Shown here: one piece after another, positions 22,359-34,581 of the stretch | Layout: every line of letters begins with the position of its first letter | How positions within the stretch are numbered: position 1 is the stretch's first letter | Origin: Ampelocalamus luodianensis | Taxonomy: Eukaryota; Streptophyta; Magnoliopsida; Poales; Poaceae | Direction: 5' to 3' | Assembly (NCBI GenBank): GCA_036346255.1 | Contig: CM070618.1 | Coordinates: 61,329,655 to 61,393,654 of the forward strand | Length of the DNA stretch: 64,000 bases | Program-made: the position numbers and the translations under genes | Notes under the pieces: model-generated | Databases searched by the model: none | Told to the model about the DNA's origin: nothing | The model's input: the letters and a program-made list of their open reading frames with translations, nothing else

Positions 22359-24262
22359 TCTTTCTGCTTGCCAAGTATGTTGGCAGTCTCAGCTGCCTGA
22401 GAAGGGGCAGTGCTGATGTGTGGCATACAATCATCTTAGAATTGCTCCATAGCATGAATAATGATAGTGACCTTAGAAGATATAACGGTCAGATCCAAAC
22501 TTTTCGTTATGGAATGTATCATTTGAATGGATGATACAATCATCTGAGAATTGTTTGCTTCAGATCTCATCCAATATCTCACACATAGTAGGAGTATATC
22601 TCGATCAAACGAATATCCTTGGCGTTGCTTGAACAAATGGCGCAGGATGAAAAATGGGATCTATAGACATTGGAAAAGAAAATAAGCAAGCAATCGATCT
22701 ACCAGATCGCAACTTGAAACTCAAACACAAGACATTCAAATTTACGAAATCCTTAATCCGACCTAAAAACATCGTTTTGAGCCGCAAGAGAAGGAAAGGA
22801 GTGGAGGAGGATGGGACTCACCAGCATCGTGCAGACATGGACCCCAGCACTGAGCGCGGCGGGTACCTCTGGCCGCTGAATCCAACCTCGGATCAAGTTG
22901 GGTCACGGAGAAATCCACGCAACGGCAGCTAACAGCTATATGTCCCGATAAAGAGGTACTCGAGGCGGGACGGGCGATTTGGCCTGGGGGGCTAGGTCGT
23001 GGGTGGCGCTAGTGATGGCAAGGAGGAAGGAGAGGAAGCGTAGGCGAGTACACATGCCGACGCGAGCCCCAAACGCGGCGGAGACGGCGAGGGTGTGGAC
23101 ATGAGCGGAGAAGGAAGGGGAGGAGGCTTTCAATCGAGGAAGGAAGGAGGGGGAATAAGGTGGGGGGGGGGGGTGGGGGGAGGACGGCAGCGAAGAAGTA
23201 GGAGGGAGAAGACCGAAGGAGTGGGGAGGGCGACGACGAAGAAGCAGGAGGGAGCGAGACGAAAGCATACGCGTTTGGAGACCTCCTTCTGCTATCCAAC
23301 GATGGAAGCTGGATGTGGACACATGCGCGAGAACACGTGGCGAGGCTAGGCAGCGGACGACGAAATGGAGCCAGCGCGTTGGAGCGCAACGCCGAATTCG
23401 ATCGGACGGCGAGGAGGAGCGGAGAGGAAAATATGACGGCCAAAGAATAACAAATGATGTGGATGTCCTGGCCGGAGCTCAAGTTAGCCTCTCCTTTTAT
23501 ACAAAAGGATTCGTTGAAGGTGGAATAGCCTACGGGCACTAGATGAGAAAGCAATTACAGGAAGGCAATCAGATGATCCAAGGTGTTGTATACCCTGCAT
23601 CCACGTGCACTCCTCAATGGTTTAGAGCAATAAGTACTCATGTTATTGCTGATACCAGATCTCTCTGTTATAGGGTACAAGCGCCGACACTCGAGTTAAG
23701 AGAACTAATGGTTCAAACCTAGATAAGCGAGAACTCAGGGGACTATCGCTTTCCAAAAGATGCCGTCCCCATCTATCTCCCCTCATCGATCGTTCCATCT
23801 CTCTCTAACCAAAGGGCAAAGAGAGGAGAGGAGGGGAGGTTGGCTTCAGATATCCCAACCAAAGGACACCAATCTCTAGGCTTAACTCTGGCCGTGTCGG
23901 GACAACTTTTTGAACAGCGATCTCCTCGGGCGGATGGATTGCCTACCCAAGCCAACGCACCAAACACATCCTCTTTGCGACAGTGCGAGTAGAAGTACTA
24001 CCCCGTTCGCATGCACTGTTTGATTTTCGTGCTTCTCCGTTCGTTTTTGCCCCCGTCTTACTGTTCCGGCCTCGACACATGCAGCAGCTGATCACACAAA
24101 GCACAAGGCGTACAACAAACCCTGCCGAACTGAGCATTAGGCTGCTAAACCATAGCTGCTACTACTCCAGTCCGGTACACAACAAATCATGGACTAGTTA
24201 GATACTCTGTGCATGCATTTTCTCATGTTTTCACGAAATCACCTTTCAAGAAAAAGACTTGT
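22359..24262. other. Spacer with GC-rich, G-run segment
   Basis: Minus-strand sequence at about 22827 has a good splice-donor look (GATGCTG|GTGAGT). The GC-rich block 22930-23440 could be the first exon or promoter of a minus-strand transcript ending in the repeat exon at 22080. A run of G (23156-23182, broken by one T) could form a quadruplex. Pro/Ser-rich open frames on the minus strand across it are low complexity and not called. 23540-24262 shows nothing recognisable. Confidence 0.3.
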
Positions 24263-24266
24263 TTGT

Positions 24267-26606
24267 ATAGGATGTGTTTGGTTGCTTGTATAAAATCTGG
24301 CTCGTATTTGGAGATACAGGAAATGACTATTTGGTTGTTTGCATGTTGGTTTGGGCCTGGCTTGAGCGATGCAAGATTTTCTCCCGAGTCGACCTTCGCT
24401 CCCAAGCCAAGCCCGAGTGATGCAGGCGTGCGGCCTCACGGGTGTACGTGGGATGCGCGAGCCGTACATGCATGGAATCAGGTCACCCTCTTTCTCCCTT
24501 CCCGTTTGCACCTTCCCTTCTTTCAATCCCATCTCAACTCCTCGCATCACTCCCAATGCTACCACCTCGCGCCACCGTCTCCATGCCTGCTCGCTTCTTG
24601 CGACACGACTCGACTTGACCACCACGCGCATCTGCTTCTTCGCCATGGAGGATGTTCCCATCCAGGGTCCCGTTCCCAGCAGCGTGTGGCAGCGGCGAGA
24701 GCAGAGTATTGATTGGATGGAACAACCACAGCAGCGCACGGCTAGGGAACAACCACAAGAGCTACATCGGCGGTAGGGGCTGAGCGACAATGGGGTGGCA
24801 GTGGCGTGTGAGTTCACGGGCAAGCAACCATGGTGGTCAGTAATCCACTCTCCCAACCCCCCCCCCCTTTCTCTAAGTTTTGCTGGAAAAATCTCTTGTG
24901 CTGTGGTTAGGGATTTGATCTCTCTCTGAAGATATGATATTTCTGTCGGATTTCATTTTCTTGTGATGGATATGTGTTCATGTTATTTATTATCCAAGAT
25001 GTGGTAAACCTATCGTCAAAGTAGATAGAGATTAGACAGATTCAGCGGAGATCACTAGTTGGTCAAGAACAACCCACGAATTGTTCAATGAGGTAAGAAG
25101 AATGTAAATTCCAATCGTTTATTTTTCACTAGTAAAATTTTTACCTTATCCTATTGTAAGACCATTGTACTTATGTAGGTTTGTTGAACTTACTTGGATT
25201 TTCAAGAATATATATACTAACTACAAGCTTGAGGTGAGGGTATCTAGTTATTTTACTTTGCATGGATGTTTTGGTACCAATTTATATCTTTGTTTGGCTC
25301 TGGTGAGAATGGTTATGTGGCACCAAATCAAAGAAATTTGTGCCCCCAAATAAAGGTAAAATAAGTTTATGAAAATTGCATCCTAGTTCTTCAGTTTGCG
25401 ATCTTCTGAAGGTATTTTTTCTTGATTCCTGAATGGTAGGACCAAGGATGGACTACTTGGGACATGAGAGCATGATGGGCTCCTGAGCATGCCACATAGG
25501 ACTTTTGGTGACGTGGATGAAAGAGAATGAAGAGAGAGAATATTGTCGCCTATAATCAATCAAAACCAAGGATGGACTACTTGGGACATGAGTGATGGTG
25601 ATGAAGAGCAAGTTTCAAAATTTCAGTTCTTTGTTCTATGCTTGATGGATTCGTGAATGGTTCTACTGCATTGGCAGCTGCGTCACTTGAATGCTGGGAA
25701 GGCAATCAATAGTCCAGGACACATAATTTAAGAAAACATGGTTAAATCTAATAAAAACAATGACATCATAAAACAATTACTTAGGTCTGTCTTTATGTCT
25801 TTTTATTCTGTAAATCTGCCATGTTTGACAACTAAATTGCTTGCTACAATTCATGTCAGCCAAAGTTTCCTTTTAATGGAGATTTTCTTCATAATATAAA
25901 TGTCTATTTTATCTTGAGTGAAGTTTCGCACTTTTGGAGCATGTTTGAGTGAATAAATGTTGATTCATGTCAGCATGTGGCCATTGTGTTTTGAATCTAG
26001 TTTATGTCTGCTCTATTTCTAATAGTTGTAGATTGACGTTGATTAGCCCAATCTCAGTAGTCAAAGCTATTTCATTGTGCATTTGTGTTGTCTAGAAACT
26101 ACGGTTTGATTATCAACACTTAGCATTAACTCTATCGATTGCTCAATAGTTTGAGTGAAGTCATATCCTTAGTCATTTTTCCATCCAATTCAAACATCGT
26201 ACCAATGAGGTGTTCTCACCACCCACTAGAAACTGTGAGCACACTCTGCCACATACATGTAACCAAACAACCCATGTTGTATCCAGTCCTGTATCCACTT
26301 TCCTGTTGCAGCCAACCAAACAGCACAACCAGGTCCAACAGAAATAAGTAACCAAACAACTCATCATTGCATCCACTCAGCCTGACTAGGTTCAGTCTGG
26401 ATGATCCATACGGCAGGGGCGGAGCTGGACCTCGGGCCTCCGAGACAATGGTCCGAGGCCTAGCGTCAAAATGCCACATGAAAGTCTTAAAAAACAAAAA
26501 AATCTGACTTTAAGTCAAAATTAGCTGGCCAGCCTGGGGCTTAGCCCAATGCCAGCTCTGCCCGTTGCCATATAGGGGCAAGCATGCAACCAGACACACC
26601 CATATA
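24267..26606. mobile_element. TIR element (GTGTTTGGTTGC-type) with passenger sequence
   Basis: The left end GGATGTGTTTGGTTGCTTG and the right end, reverse-complemented, GGGTGTGTCTGGTTGCATG are similar inverted sequences. Further inside both arms carry more CAACCAAAC/GTTTGGTTG phrases (24330-24350 and 26255-26365). The interior has a GC-rich segment 24360-24830 with a short frame beginning at 24646 (MEDVPIQGPVPSSVWQRR) and AT-rich sequence after it. No transposase is visible. The flanks share only ATA, so the TSD and the superfamily (PIF/Harbinger or hAT) are unsettled. Confidence 0.4.
26414..26567. mobile_element. hAT-type MITE, 154 bp
   Basis: The left end CAGGGGCGGAGCTGG pairs with the right end CCAGCTCTGCCCGTTG. 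The flanks CCATACGG (26406-26413) and CCATATAG (26568-26575) match at 6 of 8 positions, consistent with an aged 8-bp hAT duplication. It has no coding capacity and is inserted in the arm of the TIR element above. Confidence 0.7.
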
Positions 26607-27888
26607 CTCTTTGCATGGAATAGTTACTACTCGTACATTAGTATGTATGATTACCGATTCACGCTATAACTAAGCATACATAGGTGGCCAGGAAGCAAAC
26701 ACCAAACATGGGTTAGGCCAGGTATATGACTTGGCCACTTGGGTAAGGTCGTGTCGGCGCTTTGGCCGTTGGGCAGCAGCATACGGAATGATGGCGGGCC
26801 CCACAGGCTTTCGCTTTCTCTGGCATCGCTGCCTCCTTTGACTTGGCAGGGGGAAAACCAAGGGAAAGAAAAGAAAAGAACCAGCTCGCCCAGACCCAGT
26901 GTAGCTATAGTAGGACTAGGAGATGGAGGAGGAAGAAGAAATGATCAGGCTACAGTCCGGGATGCGTATCGGATCCCCGGGGTGTGTAGGCCAGCGGGCG
27001 ATCATGGGTTTGCGTGCGTGGAGGTTGGTGCCAAAAGGCGGGATCTTCTATGCCTGACCGCGACTGTTCCTTGGACCGACGATCGGATTCGATTCGACGG
27101 GGGCCTTTATGGAACTTGGGGGAGCCATGATGGCGCGCCCAATTATATCGCCCTCCCCGCCCGCCCGTCTTTTCCCGTGTTCCCTCCTCATCCTAGCCTC
27201 CGCCTTTTTCTCTTTTGCTTCTTTTGATTTGGTTGGTTTCTCTTTTATTTTTCTTGCTGCTTCTTTCGCTACGGCTCCTTTGCTCTTTGCTCTTTGTGTT
27301 TGAAGCTCACAACGCTTCTTCTTGACCTAATCATGTGACCAAACGTGCTGTTTATGGAACTAGCTAGCTAGCTTTACTTAACCTAGATTGATTAAGTTCC
27401 TGTTCAAGCGAGTTGATGATCTGAGCTGGCCCTGTTCAAACGCGAAAGTACTGTACTCTAAGAGCGTATATAATGATGTAATGCATATATAATGGTGTGA
27501 CATTAATTATCTGTAAGTCTTGCAACGATGTAGGACACGAAATGATATAGAAGAGAGAGGAGGAATATGGAGAATTGAGTCGTCTCTCATGCAATAGTCG
27601 ACTGTAACACGAGAAATAAGACATATTTTACATAGAGAAGCTGCCTATAGAGACATGTAAAAAGACAACATATTGTAGAAGTCATCTTTAGCATGACAGA
27701 ACCAGGATTTTCACGATAAAAGTGCGATCTTAAGTAACACATAGTTCTACGGACTCGTAACTAACTAACTAATTTACTGCTAACTGTTTTACTTCTACAT
27801 AATACATAATATATATAATATTCTACATACTAATATACAATCTAACACTTATACATAATTACAAATGTTATTGGCTATACCAAAAATT

Positions 27889-27957
<69 letters not shown>

Positions 27958-28790
27958 TATATATATATAATATGTATTTTACCAAAAAAAAATGGGTATA
28001 CAACCTGTACCCATGCTCCTATGCTAGCTTCGCCAGTGGTGTTTAATGTTGTCTGTATCATTATACGTACCTAGCACCATCCATTGGTCTATGCATACAG
28101 CGCAGTCAAAGTGCCGCGATGGTGGCGTCACGTACATTGCGTTCTTCGCGCGCGCGCACATAGCAGTAATAATTTTGACCCATCGTGTCGTTGCAAAATG
28201 ACGCCCATGGAAAAGACGGACCCGGCCTCATGCAGATGCAGTGCTGCTGCACCACAGGCTTTCATTCAGCCTCTCGCTGCCCACCTAACGGATGCATGTA
28301 CGCCATGCCATGCCGTGCATCTCGTTGTTAGCTAGCTTACGACGACCCACCCAGCGGTGCTCTGGTCTGGGATCCCACAACGCCGCAGACGAGGAGGGAG
28401 GGAGGGAGGGACAGATCGAACTGTGCCCCTCGTGATCGGCAAACTCCAATGGCGGAGTTGCATATCATGTCACAACCAACCCCTTCGCCTGGCCTGATCA
28501 GCTTGGATGCCCGCAGCCTCCACGTCCCCATATGTGCATGGGAGACTGTTCCCCGTTTCACGTGGCCGCTCTTTTGACCGAGCGCAACGCCGCATCCCTC
28601 CCTCTTTGACCACGCCCCACACAACCAGCTCAGGCACCACGAGACATCCTCCTCAGCCCTCCCTCTCCCTGCGGCGCGGTGCCGTGCGCGCGTTGCATCG
28701 CGTCTCGCGCCCGGCCGGAATCCGAAACTTAGCCAGGTCGGGACAGCTTATACCACGTAAAAAGCCGCCACCGCCACCGTACTCCCACGT
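26607..28790. other. Intergenic region upstream of the GATA gene
   Basis: The GC-rich stretch 26740-27300 has an open frame on the plus strand (26739-27227) without a recognisable domain. The remainder is AT-rich up to the dinucleotide repeat and GC-rich again from 28080. A GGGA tetranucleotide run sits at 28393-28412. No gene is supported. Confidence 0.35.
27892..27951. repeat. (TA)n microsatellite
   Basis: An uninterrupted run of about 30 TA units is followed by a shorter TATATATATAA tract at 27959-27970. Confidence 0.95.
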
Positions 28791-28795
28791 CGTCG

Positions 28796-28804
28796 CTATA
28801 AGAA
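28796..28804 (+). promoter_or_regulatory. Candidate TATA box of the GATA gene
   Basis: CTATAAGAA lies in a GC-rich setting about 300 bp before the start codon. Transcription would begin near 28830 and give a 5' leader of roughly 275 nt. It was chosen by position and motif only. Confidence 0.4.
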
Positions 28805-29105
28805 CCCGAGCCCCCGTACCCTACCGCCCACACATCCACATGTGCCACACCCCTTACACAATCCTGCCTCGCCAAGCAGCGCGTGGCACGAGCTAACACG
28901 CGCGATCGAACCGTAGTGTTGTGGCCATTTCCAAGAGCAGACAACCCCTCGATCCCCTGCCTGGTTCCTCCTCCCATCTCAAAGTCCTATCTACATTAAT
29001 CCCATCCCGATACCACCACCACCACCAGCAGCAGCAGATAGTAGTATATACACTGGTGGTGCTATTGCGATCTCTCTGTTCGATCAGCAAGCAATAGCCA
29101 AGACG

Positions 29106-29929
29106 ATGCTGCACGAGGCGGCGCCATGCACGTGCGGGCTGCTCTACGGCAGCTGCGGCGGCGGCTGCTCGCTGCTGTTCGCGGCGGCGCCGGGGGACCA
29201 CCACCACCACTACAAGCAATGCGGCGACGAGGAAGCCGGGGGCTTCGACGGATCGGCGTACGGCGGCTCGGTGGACTGCACGCTGTCGCTTGGCACGCCG
29301 TCCACCAGGCGCGCCGAGGCGGGCGCGCGCGTGCCGGCTGCAGTAGCCGGGCTGCCCTGGGAGGCGGTGCCCAGCGGCAACGGCAGGACGGACCAGCCTA
29401 ACGCCGGCACCGCGTGCGCTCGCCGGTGCGCCAACTGCGACACGACTTCCACCCCGCTCTGGAGGAACGGGCCACGCGGACCAAAGGTGTGTATTAAGCA
29501 TACGTCGATCACGGGGCCACCTATGTACACATGCGGTCATACTGGCTGATCTCACACACAAGCCCGTGCACCGCACGTACACATATTTTGGTTCTAACTG
29601 AAGCACGATGCTAACACGTACATGTGCGCTATTCGCAGTCGTTGTGCAACGCCTGTGGGATCCGGTACAAGAAAGAGGAGAGGCGCGCGGCCGCCGCGGC
29701 AGTGGCGCCGGACAGCGGGGTGGAGTACGCCTACGGGTACGCGCGGCAGCAGCAGCAGCAGTGGGGGTGCTACGGCTCGGCTGTGGCGAAGGCGGCATCG
29801 TTCGGTATGTTCAGCGACGCTGCCGCCGAGGACGGGCCGTGCCTGCCGTGGGGGCTCGGCGTCATGCCCTCGGCATCGCCGGCGTTCGGCGCCGTCCGGG
29901 AGATGCCGAGTCTGTTCCAGTACTACTAG
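29106..29929 (+). CDS. Class B GATA zinc-finger transcription factor, HAN-like
   Basis: Two exons, 29106-29486 and 29639-29929, are joined by a GT-AG intron of 152 bp (CCAAAG|GTGTGT and ATTCGCAG|TCGTTG, phase 0), giving 223 residues. The single zinc finger is C-x2-C-x18-C-x2-C with Cys 108, 111, 130 and 133 (CANCDTTSTPLWRNGPRGPK, then SLCNACGIRYKKEERR), the plant class B spacing. The intron interrupts the finger. The Cys-rich N-terminus (MLHEAAPCTCGLLYGSC) and the motif VDCTLSLGTPSTRR (about 56-69) point to the HANABA TARANU subgroup, nuclear regulators of meristem and floral boundary development. In grasses this subgroup includes TSH1/NL1/TRD, which suppress bracts, but this protein is not shown to be that ortholog. 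A His run (32-35) and a Gln run (164-168) flank the finger. The gene looks intact. Confidence 0.9.
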
Positions 29930-32900
29930 CAAGCTAGACACTACTAGTCTCTCTTTCTTTGTTTTTTTCTCCCCTTTTTAGGAACAACAAGATGCTGTAC
30001 TTCTTTTTGAGGGCACGAGATGCTGTGCTTGACCAACGACCGGCTGCATGAAAGTTGAAGCTAGCTGAAATGGATTAATTTCTTTGACTCCTCCCATCTC
30101 ATTTCCTTGTTGCGTAATGATTTCCCCTTTTTCTTTCTCTTCTTTGCTGAGCCGACGTTGCATATAAACTTACTTGCGTGATGATAACGTACTAGCGAGG
30201 CTATCTTTTTGTTTGAGTCGATGTTGCATGATGACTTCAACAAACAGTACTTTGTCCTGCTTTGCCAATCATCATTGGCTTCACAATTCATTGGGGACGC
30301 CGTGCACAGGCACAGCTAGATAGATTTGCAACTTTTTTGCTGGCGGGGTGCCCCAACGGTCAATCATCGGTTGCTGCATATCTTTTGGGACCCACAAACG
30401 TACGGGCCCTCCTTTTTTTTTATAGCTTCTGCCTTCTGATAGTGAGCCTCCTACGTGATCCTGTCTAATCTTTACTGCAACTGATAGCAGTACAACATAC
30501 TACTTAATTAGGTAACGCCGTCTTCTTGCAGCTCTGCTTAAGAGGGCTCCTCGGGTTCAATCGCTCGATCAGGTTCAAACATTTTCACTGAACCAGTCCA
30601 CCCCCCCGCGGTCCATTGATTTCGAGTGCGAGTTTACATCGAACAAGTTGCATGTGTTGCGATTTGTGAAGCCAATATGTCAAATATCCATATCAAATAT
30701 CGAAAATAACCCATCGTGCATAGTGGATAAGAAACTCTAAGCTTCAGCCAGACAACCTAATTGCCACATCCGATAACGCTAACCAAATGGTTGGCAGCCA
30801 AAATTGATCAATCTTCAAACATCATGCGGAGGCTTTGTTAGGTTATTAGGAAATGCAAATTCTTGAAAAGGACCCCTATAAATAGTGCCATCATTGATCA
30901 GAAAACCTTTGCACAAGCCAGCTGGGATGAAGCAGAAGGGCACGCACAATTGCACATACGGGTAAACATCCGGTGAAAATGCACATACATATATGCACGG
31001 TACATTGTCAACAGATCAAACATTTTTTTTGAGAAAAACAGATCAAACATTCAAACTTGAAAGAATAGTTATTGCGGATTGGGCCTTTGTAAGCAAACAG
31101 GCCTGTGCAATGCGATTGACAATTTGAGACCGGTTGGGCCTTTACAAAGCCCATCCATCCCAGTACGATGCCCAACCGCACCGAGCCGGCGAGCCCTCCT
31201 AGCCGGAAGGCCGAAGAAATACTCGCCTTCCCGCACGGGCGAGTCGTGAGGAGCCACCGTCGCGGCGATCTCTAGCCTTCCTCAAAAGTTCAATCACTAG
31301 GGTGAATGGCCGCACCGCCGCGCCGGTCGCCGGAGACCTTGTTGTGCGTTCGTGCGCACGGGAACCGCGTAACCTGAGCGAGAGATGGGGCGGTTGCGCA
31401 CACGCCGCAACAACCGATCGATACGGGCATACGACCACACAAGGCCACTTATGCCAGCCCAAGAGGTAACTTATTTCTATCTGCTGCTCCAAGGCCTCTT
31501 AGCCTTGGAGGTGTTGTAAACTTGTAGTTGCTGCTTGGGTTGATCACATGTTGTGTGTAATGCTCACATAGTTTCATACAAGTTCGTAACTGAAGTCTAA
31601 GCTAATGACTAGGTCTGTGCATAGCGCAATTTTGGTCCTATAGATTATTGATCGATCAGAGTGATCTACCAAATGATTGGGATGAACTTCTTACCTGAAT
31701 TGATTCATAGTAGTTTACTTGATTCTCTTGGAAGATTTGTCAATATCGAGTATCGGTGGGGGGTCTTAGGGATGTGGATGGATCAGGCATTTTAGACTAT
31801 TTGCCTGATTGGAAAATTCTTGGGATAACTTCTGTTCCTAGTTCTACTAGGCTCAAAAGATGAATATAGTGTTGGTGAGATCTTTGGGGGTGTAGAACTG
31901 TTGATGGTTTGGGCATTAGCTTATTTGCACCGTTCTTGAGAACCACTTGGTGTCTTTCTTATTTTGAGTTCTTTGGGAGCAAAAGGCGACAAACATTCTG
32001 TTATTAGCGTGACCAACTTTCAGATTGCATAGTAAACATCTAAACTAGTTAGCAGCGGCTACAGTGTGCTATTAACTGCATGGCACACTTTCAGATTACA
32101 TCTTGGTTGTAGGAATAATGAAGACACGTAAAGTGCAAAATAATGTACACATCTGAAGTTTTAAACCAATTGATGTAGAGAGCAGGATTTCTACCAAACA
32201 CAACTTCATATGTACTAGCACACAAGTAGAGGAGTTTTACATCACTGACGTTTACTTCACAACTTGGGGGGAGTAACGAACTACACGCAATGGCAAATGC
32301 AGGCTAGCTTCTGCAAGCACAAGGGCACTTGATTTTCTTACAACCTATAACAATATACACATATCCTTTTATTTCTAACCAAACAACCACAAACTTCTTA
32401 ATGCAACCACGATATATCAATACGCTTCCTTTAATTTCTTAGTCCCAGTTAAGGACTCTAGATTATGTAACAGTTTTTCCTGTCTGGAGGTGCTTCAGAT
32501 GCTTCGCCCCTGAAAAAAATAAACCGGAAGATTCTGTAAGTTTGTCTGAACAGTAATCAGACTTAGAACTATTTACAGCGTAACATGATGTTGCATTTGA
32601 ATAGGAGAAACATGGGCCCCATTTTTTTTTTTCATATATTGTAGCTTTCTATATATGCATGCTAGGTTTGGTAAAATGAGTTCCATTATTGGTTGCTTAT
32701 GTATAATTTGTAAAGCATAGCACAGCTCCCTCCTCAAGGGGTACCATGGTTTATTGGTTTTGCCCGTCCGAAGTGAACACATAATAGAATTTAATCGATT
32801 GCATTTTTGCAAAAGATACATGTACCTCTAAAAAAGGGGAACAAAGACCTTTTTGCAATAGAACTGGCATGAAAGGGAGATGTTAAAGTGCATGTCGGCT

Positions 32901-33494
32901 AGAAGCCTGGAACTGAAGCGCAACTTACAAGGGGTTAGACTGCAAGATCCCAACTTTATTTTTTTGTCAGCAGGGAGATTATTCTTCTAGGATTAGATCC
33001 CACGTGATTAAATGGAACTAGAGGACAAACAGTTGTACAATTTAGAGCCAGCTCCTGTGTCTATGTGCAAAACCGACAGATAACAGATTGGTGCATACTG
33101 CTGCATGCAAATTGTGCGTGCATGATGGCCTGGCACAGGCTCAAATTATGCGCTCTTTGTTTGGCCGGATTCATTTGTTTGTGCAATAGTGCAAGTACTC
33201 TAATGTTGCACTGCATCTAGAAAGTGGAACAGTAAAGGAAATGACAAGTGACTTCCCATAGCTAATAGTGCCCAGCCATCTAGGGCATGGTTTGCATGGC
33301 TGACATCTCATCCGTGCATAGATGCCTGTGAGTGACAATATCTAGAAGCGTTACAAGATCTGCAACTGCAGATTACTCTGCCAAGTAGCATGACGTTTCC
33401 CTTATCAGGAGATTTGATCACTAGCTTTGATCTAGGAACACTTGTATATTTATTGACATGAGCTCGAATTAGGTTGAGTTTTTTTTTTGTTACC
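29930..33494. other. Spacer between the GATA and RADIALIS-like genes
   Basis: 29930-30160 is a plausible GATA 3' UTR. At 31080-31470 is a GC-rich island with GGGCC-type promoter elements (GTTGGGCCTTTACAAAGCCC) ending in a donor-like CCAAGAG|GTAACT at 31470. It could be a first exon, but no downstream exon is recognised. 31500-33470 is AT-rich without recognisable genes and may hold 3' UTR sequence of the minus-strand gene. Confidence 0.35.
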
Positions 33495-33764
33495 TCAGTT
33501 GCAAGCTCCCTGTGTGCTGCTGTACTTGGGAAACGGGAGCCTGCCCGACTCGATCAGCTTGACGTCGTCGACGAGTATCTCGTAGTGGCGGCGCACCTCG
33601 TCAGCCGTCTTGCTTCCGCCCATGGCGCGGGACACCTTGTGCCAGCGGTCGGGTGTGCCCTCGCCATAGTAGGCGAGGGCCTCCTCGAACAGCTTGTTCT
33701 CCTTGGTGCTCCACGCCGAGGCCGCGTTGGCGTTGCGGGAGGAGCTCCTTGACCCAGAAGACAT
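33495..33764 (-). CDS. RADIALIS-like single-SANT/MYB protein
   Basis: The 89-residue protein has one SANT/MYB-like domain at about residues 17-66: Trp18 (SAWSTKENKLFEEALAYYG), Trp41 (TPDRWHKVSRAMGG) and the third helix TADEVRRHYEILVDDV, followed by IESGRLPFPKYSS. Small proteins with this arrangement are the RADIALIS-like (I-box SANT) family, which act in the nucleus by competing for partners of larger MYB proteins and influence floral symmetry, growth and ripening in various plants. Length (80-100 residues) and the tail after GRLPFP fit the family. The start follows a Ser/Arg-rich leader. A GAG|GTAACA donor-like site lies two bases past the stop, suggesting a 3' UTR intron (inference). The frame is intact. 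Confidence 0.92.
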   Translation of the reverse strand: MSSGSRSSSRNANAASAWSTKENKLFEEALAYYGEGTPDRWHKVSRAMGGSKTADEVRRHYEILVDDVKLIESGRLPFPKYSSTQGACN

Positions 33765-33901
33765 CTTCGGACTTGGATTGTCTTTCTTGGAAACTGAACT
33801 AGTACTGTGCAGACCCGTAGACTGAAGGTTTTGCTCTTCAGAAGCTCCGATAGGTTGTGATCCCTGTGCTGCTCGGGTGTTTGTTATTTATAGGCCATTG
33901 G
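33765..33901 (-). promoter_or_regulatory. Core promoter and 5' leader of the RADIALIS-like gene
   Basis: On the minus strand CCTATAAATAA (33884-33894) is a clear TATA box with a CCAAT-like CCCCAATGG just upstream (33895-33901 and beyond). Transcription would start near 33860 and leave a leader of about 95 nt before the ATG at 33764. Confidence 0.7.
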
Positions 33902-34576
33902 GGCTTGTACGGCATCATGTTTGCTATACGCCCGGAGCTTGATTGCTTGAAATTTGAGTGAGGTTAATGATATTCCCATTTTTTGGAGTGAGGATCCACA
34001 AGAAGGGAAGGGGAGTCCGTATCTCTGCTGGTCATAAGTAAAAATGCATCCTTTTCACATGCAGATTCTTGTGCTGCAGGCTGCAGCTTCAATGTGTCTG
34101 GCTGCAACATAGATCCCACACCTCGCGCACAAAGGTGGACGATGTCAACATCTCAAATGCATGGTACTGCATCTGTAGGTAAATGAAACCCAAACCCCAT
34201 TTGCTTTGCATGTCTCTTCAAATCACCAATCAGTATAGTATTGCAGCTTAATTAGTGTGATTAATTAGATATGATCCCTGGTTTTTAATACCATTATATA
34301 TGAACCATACGTACAACTTTGGTGCATGTCTATTTTTTTTAGGAAGAAAAGCTAGGAATCAGATCATATTTAAGACTAGCTATTTAATAGGTAATATAGC
34401 CATGCATGCATATATGTATGGTAAACCTAGTGCAAACTAAGAAATACCTTCCCTGTGCACGGCGGTGCAAAAATTAAAGTTGTATATTTAAAATAACTAT
34501 GAGAGTTGACCTATTTTGTAAGTTAAGCGAATTTCATGATCTATATCTTTTTAGTTTGAGAAATAAAATTAGAAGA
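33902..34576. other. Upstream region of the RADIALIS-like gene
   Basis: AT-rich from 34230, no gene seen. Confidence 0.4.
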
Positions 34577-34581
34577 AAAAG

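Noticed and set aside
22936..23554. Pro/Ser-rich minus-strand frames up to 181 residues
   Set aside because: Low complexity in a GC-rich island with no recognisable domain. Kept only as a possible promoter or first-exon region.
26739..27227. 162-residue plus-strand frame
   Set aside because: No domain, uneven composition, and no splice or promoter context. Likely chance in GC-rich DNA.
29210..29798. Long minus-strand frames across the GATA gene
   Set aside because: Shadows caused by high GC of the GATA exons.
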